7,125 nt of DNA, taken from positions 1 through 7,125 of the forward strand of contig DDIP01000424.1 in NCBI GenBank assembly GCA_002338605.1, read 5' to 3'. Both the position numbers and the translations under genes were made by a program. A model generated the notes under the pieces. It did not search any database. It saw nothing but the letters and a program-made list of their open reading frames with translations, and had not been told where the DNA came from. This document shows, piece by piece, positions 1 through 7,125 of this stretch. Positions within the stretch are counted from its first letter, which is position 1. Every line of letters begins with the position of its first letter. This DNA is from Proteobacteria bacterium UBA1847. GTDB lineage: Bacteria > Pseudomonadota > Gammaproteobacteria > Steroidobacterales > Woeseiaceae.

Positions 1-906
1 CGCGGTACCGGCGCAGCGCCGCCGTCGTGGATCCTGTGGCTGGCGGGCAGCGGAGTTGCCCTGTTCGCTGGCTTGCTGATGTTCGGGCGTCGCTTCCGCG
101 GCGATACTGACACCACGCCGTTCGAACCGGCTATTGAAGAAACGCAAAATCGTCGCTTTACTGATCGCGTTTCCGACACCGAAAACCTCCGCGCAGTTGA
201 TGTCGACTTCGATCTCAGTGACGACTCACCGACCGAGGAAAACCTCGTACTGGACGCCGACGTCATCATCGGAACAGGTCTGGATGCCAGCAAGGAGTCC
301 AATCTAACCGAGGATTTCGGATTTGCGGCCACCACCGAGCTGGACATTGAATTACCGTTTGAACCGGAAGCATCGGTTCAAGATTCAACGGATATCCTGC
401 CGCCGATGCACAGCGATGATCAGGTCATCCTGACCAGCGAAATTCTGCCGGACGACGACGAATACGACATGTCAGTCATTGTCGACGCGACGAAAATGCC
501 TCAGCCCGAAGATGTCACCGAACGTGACTTGCAGGCGGTCGTTGTCGAAGCTGACGACGAAACGCAGATGTCGGACGCCTACACCATTAACAAGGACGCC
601 GACTACGACGTGCTGGAACAGGACTACGAAGACGAGCTGACGGCGACGCAGGCGTTAAACGACGAAATTACGCGCGCTGCCGCAGAGCTCGCTGCGCGCA
701 TGGACGTTGAGGTCATTGACAACGATGAAACGACGGCCATGCCGCTGGCAAGTGTGACCGAACTGGATATAACCGCTCAGATGCCCGCGCAGAATGACGA
801 CGTATCCGACCTGGACGACACGGGTATCACCCAGGAAATCACGATCAACGAAGCAGCCGACGACTCGACGGTTGAGATGCCGGCTGAAAAGAAAACGGCG
901 CGATAG
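1..906 (+). CDS. FimV-like single-pass membrane protein with acidic tail, C-terminal part (5' end outside window)
   Basis: The frame is open from base 1, so the gene begins upstream; the TTG at 73 lies inside the transmembrane segment and is not a credible start. The first visible residues form a Pro/Ala linker and then one hydrophobic helix (bases about 25-87), closed by the basic cluster GRRFRGD. By the positive-inside rule the tail after it is cytoplasmic. That tail, about 270 residues, is extremely acidic: roughly 75 Asp+Glu against 16 Lys+Arg. It contains the phrase VDFDLSD and looks mostly disordered, with one helix-prone stretch near bases 625-702. One transmembrane helix plus an acidic cytoplasmic region is the architecture of FimV/HubP polar landmark proteins. 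Their LysM domain would be upstream and not visible, and the usual C-terminal TPR-like FimV domain is absent. The assignment therefore rests on architecture and composition and is tentative. It ends with TAG directly against the convergent parC stop. Confidence 0.55.
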   Translation, partial: RGTGAAPPSWILWLAGSGVALFAGLLMFGRRFRGDTDTTPFEPAIEETQNRRFTDRVSDTENLRAVDVDFDLSDDSPTEENLVLDADVIIGTGLDASKESNLTEDFGFAATTELDIELPFEPEASVQDSTDILPPMHSDDQVILTSEILPDDDEYDMSVIVDATKMPQPEDVTERDLQAVVVEADDETQMSDAYTINKDADYDVLEQDYEDELTATQALNDEITRAAAELAARMDVEVIDNDETTAMPLASVTELDITAQMPAQNDDVSDLDDTGITQEITINEAADDSTVEMPAEKKTAR

Positions 907-5107
<4,201 letters not shown>

Positions 5108-5704
5108 TCAGCTCAGGTCGGCGAGCAATGAGTGGCGCACGTTGTCAGCAACAGGACTGACTTCAACCCGGTAGTTATCATGATCGATGCCTGCGACAAA
5201 AGTGGCGCCTGATTTGAGCGCTGCGACCTGTTCAGCTGGCAGCTCAAACCGCAGAAAATGCACGGCCGATGTCTTGTTTCGATCAGAGCGCTCCAGGTCC
5301 TCATCGGCAATCGCGTAATTTCGTTCGAAATCGACGACCTGTATGTAGACACGATCTTCAATGCCGACCAATCGCGTCAGCATTTCGCGTCGCTGCGCTT
5401 CGTCCGGAAATTCAATCATGAACGTCGCTTTCCAGTTGCTGCCGTCCGGAATCAAGGCGTTGTAAGTATCCAGTTCGTCATTGATGCCATCTGCTTCGAA
5501 TATTTTTTCGATGCGTAGCATCTCCTGCACCTGGTACTGCATCGTCAACCGATCCTCGAAATACAAGGCGGCGTTAGTGCCAAGATCCAGCCGCCTGTTC
5601 AGTTTATGTTGCAGCACCCTGCTGCGAAAAGCGTCGCGCTCTTCGGCATAGCGTTCAAGGCTGAACAAGTCGTCGCGTGTCAGTTTTTGCATGCTAGATT
5701 CCAT
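5108..5704 (-). CDS. DUF3501 family protein
   Basis: This is a soluble protein of up to 198 residues with no signal peptide or transmembrane segment and no cysteines. From memory, DUF3501 proteins open with (M)xKLTRxDLxSLExYAxxR and are about 195 residues long; here the matching stretch is MQKLTRDDLFSLERYAEER. That homology argues that the ATG at 5692 (Met5) is the true start. It follows the upstream Fe-S gene stop by 1 nt and has a GGA 7 nt before it; the ATG at 5704 would overlap that gene by 11 bp. A Trp-Lys stretch and a conserved-looking LGTNAALYFEDRLTMQYQVQ segment lie in the first half, with HFLRFELP and GIDHDNYRVEV near the end. No catalytic motif can be named. Family members typically sit beside a rubrerythrin and an HdrB/GlpC-like Fe-S protein, exactly as here, which implies a shared redox role. 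The molecular function is unknown. Confidence 0.88.
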   Translation of the reverse strand: MESSMQKLTRDDLFSLERYAEERDAFRSRVLQHKLNRRLDLGTNAALYFEDRLTMQYQVQEMLRIEKIFEADGINDELDTYNALIPDGSNWKATFMIEFPDEAQRREMLTRLVGIEDRVYIQVVDFERNYAIADEDLERSDRNKTSAVHFLRFELPAEQVAALKSGATFVAGIDHDNYRVEVSPVADNVRHSLLADLS

Positions 5705-7031
5705 AGGCCTGGCGTAGCAGGTTCATCGGGTTACGAGGCGTATAGCTTTCGAGATCCTGCACAATCTGCTCCGCAGCCATCGGGCAGTCGCTGGTGAAAT
5801 GATCCGCCTCACTTCGCTTCAGCTTGTTGATAACCGGCGCAGCAAGCTTCTTCGAGATTTCGTGAAACTCGCGTTTGACCGCGTAAGTACCGTCGTGTCC
5901 GGAACAGCGTTCAATCGCCTCGACCTGTGTATCCGGCACCAATTGCAAGATGTCACGAGTCTTCAAACCGATATTCTGCACTCGGAGGTGGCACGGCACC
6001 TGGTAGGACACTTTCCCGAGGGAATTCGGAAAATTCGTCTTCAGTTCGCCATCCCGGTGGCGTAGCATAAGATACTCGAACGGGTCGAAAATCGATGCAC
6101 GCACTTTCTCGACTTCGTCATCGCCCGGGAACATCAGCGGCAATTCCTGCTTGAACATCAAGGTACAGGAGGGCACCGGCGTTACGATATCCCAACCTTT
6201 ATCAACCATTGCTGCAAGAATCGGGATGTTGACGGCCTTGGCCCTGGCCACCGCTTCAAGATCGCCCAGCTCAAGTTTAGGCATACCGCAGCAGACTTCT
6301 TTTTCCAGCAACGTAACCGCGATGCCATTGTGTTCATACACGGCTACAAGGTCTTCATTAATCGCCGGGTGATTTCGGTTTCCGTAGCAGGTCGCGTACA
6401 AGGCAACTTTGCCGCGGGTTGCCGACGTCGGCCGCGCTTGAACTTTCGTTGCATCATGCAGGTAGGCGAGTCGTTTTCGCGCCGTCTTTGAATGATATTC
6501 GGGAATCGGGGCGCTGCGATGCACGCCCAGCGTATTTTCCAGAAGTTTGCGACCTGCCTTGCTGCGGTTGCTGGCGTTGACGGCATTGACAATGATCGGA
6601 ATACCCGCCAACCTGCCAACCGTATCGGTGGCGGACAATACCTTGTCACGCAAAGAGGCGCCCTCTCGTTTGAAGCGTGCGGCCTTCGCGCGCAGCATCA
6701 AGTGGGGAAAATCGACGTTCCATTCGTGCGGAGGCACGTAGGGGCACTTCGACATGTAGCACATGTCGCACAGGTAGCAGTTGTCAACGACATCCCAGTA
6801 GACTTTTTTTGGAACGCCATCGACTTCCATCGTATCCGACTCATCGACGGCATCAAAAAGAGTCGGGAATGCATTGCAAAGGTTGAAGCAACGCCGACAC
6901 CCATGGCAAATGTCGAAAACACGTTCAAGCTCCGCGAAAAGCGGCGCTTCGTCGTAGAATTCTTCAGACTGCCAGTCGAGCGGGTGCCGGGTGGGCGCCT
7001 CGAGACTGCCTTCGCGCTTGCCTTCAGACAA
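5694..7031 (-). CDS. Dicluster Fe-S oxidoreductase with two CCG-type domains (GlpC/HdrB-like)
   Basis: This 445-residue cytoplasmic protein lacks transmembrane segments and probably passes electrons between a donor and a partner enzyme. The N-terminal ferredoxin-like part has two 4Fe-4S motifs: Cys42-x2-Cys45-x2-Cys48-x3-Cys52 (CHGCRRCFNLC) and Cys85-x2-Cys88-x2-Cys91-x4-Cys96-Pro. The C-terminal half carries two CCG-type modules as in heterodisulfide reductase HdrB and GlpC: Cys215, Cys247-Cys248-Gly and Cys289, then Cys347, Cys376-Ser-Gly and Cys416. The second module has CSGHDG instead of CCG, and neither keeps the final CxxC, so cluster binding there is uncertain. The first usable start is TTG at 7031, two bases after the rubrerythrin stop; the next Met is residue 68, beyond the first cluster, so TTG is needed. 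It could be mistaken for a glycolate oxidase or lactate-utilisation Fe-S subunit, but no flavin dehydrogenase is nearby; rubrerythrin and DUF3501 neighbours point to a different role. Confidence 0.9.
   Translation of the reverse strand: MSEGKREGSLEAPTRHPLDWQSEEFYDEAPLFAELERVFDICHGCRRCFNLCNAFPTLFDAVDESDTMEVDGVPKKVYWDVVDNCYLCDMCYMSKCPYVPPHEWNVDFPHLMLRAKAARFKREGASLRDKVLSATDTVGRLAGIPIIVNAVNASNRSKAGRKLLENTLGVHRSAPIPEYHSKTARKRLAYLHDATKVQARPTSATRGKVALYATCYGNRNHPAINEDLVAVYEHNGIAVTLLEKEVCCGMPKLELGDLEAVARAKAVNIPILAAMVDKGWDIVTPVPSCTLMFKQELPLMFPGDDEVEKVRASIFDPFEYLMLRHRDGELKTNFPNSLGKVSYQVPCHLRVQNIGLKTRDILQLVPDTQVEAIERCSGHDGTYAVKREFHEISKKLAAPVINKLKRSEADHFTSDCPMAAEQIVQDLESYTPRNPMNLLRQAYGI
6750..6768. repeat. 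Inverted repeat, 8-bp arms around 3 nt, over the second Fe-S motif
   Basis: CGACATGT and ACATGTCG flank AGC. The repeat covers codons Asp89 to Ser94 of the Fe-S oxidoreductase, inside its second Cys motif. The repeated amino acid pattern (DM-C-YMS) partly forces the symmetry, so a coding explanation is likely. Confidence 0.45.
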
Positions 7032-7033
7032 AC

Positions 7034-7125
7034 CTAGTCGTCGAGCGAATCGAGCGCTTTCTGGAAGCGGTTCGCGTGCGAGCGCTCTGCTTTGGCGAGT
7101 GTCTCAAACCAGTCCGCGATTTCGT
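7034..7125 (-). CDS. Rubrerythrin, C-terminal fragment (5' end outside window)
   Basis: The last 29 codons of a gene running off the right edge are readable on the minus strand, too short to stand out as an ORF. They give EIADWFETLAKAERSHANRF and then QKALDSLDD before TAG. The pattern WFETLAKAExxHAxRFxKALD is typical of the last helix of the rubrerythrin ferritin-like domain, with the E-x-x-H diiron ligands in AERSH. Rubrerythrins reduce hydrogen peroxide at a non-sulfur diiron centre in the cytoplasm. The chain stops 14 residues after the ligand His, so there is no C-terminal rubredoxin domain with CxxC pairs; an N-terminal one cannot be excluded. The gene lies 2 bp before the Fe-S oxidoreductase and is almost certainly cotranscribed with it. 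Confidence 0.85.
   Translation of the reverse strand, partial: EIADWFETLAKAERSHANRFQKALDSLDD

Noticed and set aside
6492..7037. Forward-strand open frame of 181 codons opposite the Fe-S gene
   Set aside because: It is the mirror of the two Cys-rich cluster motifs on the minus strand and has no features of its own.

Overview
The window reads as ordinary chromosomal DNA of a gammaproteobacterium. The two topoisomerase IV subunits are collinear with the E. coli proteins as I remember them: ParE is 628 residues and ParC is 750, and the resistance-associated residues Ser458 and Glu460 of ParE fall at the same numbers as in E. coli. The acidic single-pass membrane protein at the left edge resembles FimV-type proteins of that class. 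A marine or sediment lineage is possible, but that is a guess. Coding density is almost total. No tRNA, rRNA, insertion sequence, phage gene or CRISPR array is visible, and no stretch of more than 300 bases lacks a gene.

Layout. Positions 1-906 (+) hold the 3' end of a membrane protein: one transmembrane helix followed by a long, very acidic, probably disordered tail. It converges tail-to-tail with parC, with no bases between the two stop codons. Everything else lies on the minus strand. Read in transcription order from the right edge these are the last 29 codons of a rubrerythrin (7034-7125), a GlpC/HdrB-like iron-sulfur oxidoreductase (5694-7031), a DUF3501 protein (5108-5704), a 65-bp gap with small inverted repeats, parE (3156-5042) and parC (907-3159).

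How the genes work together. ParE and ParC form the topoisomerase IV heterotetramer that decatenates daughter chromosomes. Their 4-bp ATGA overlap suggests translational coupling. The rubrerythrin, Fe-S protein and DUF3501 genes are packed with a 2-bp gap and then an overlap (or a 1-bp gap), so they very probably form one operon. A plausible reading is a redox or peroxide-defence module, in which the dicluster Fe-S protein supplies electrons to a rubrerythrin that lacks a C-terminal rubredoxin domain. The role of DUF3501 is unknown. This three-gene cassette is the most interesting part of the window. The topoisomerase genes look canonical and carry wild-type residues at the quinolone-resistance positions.
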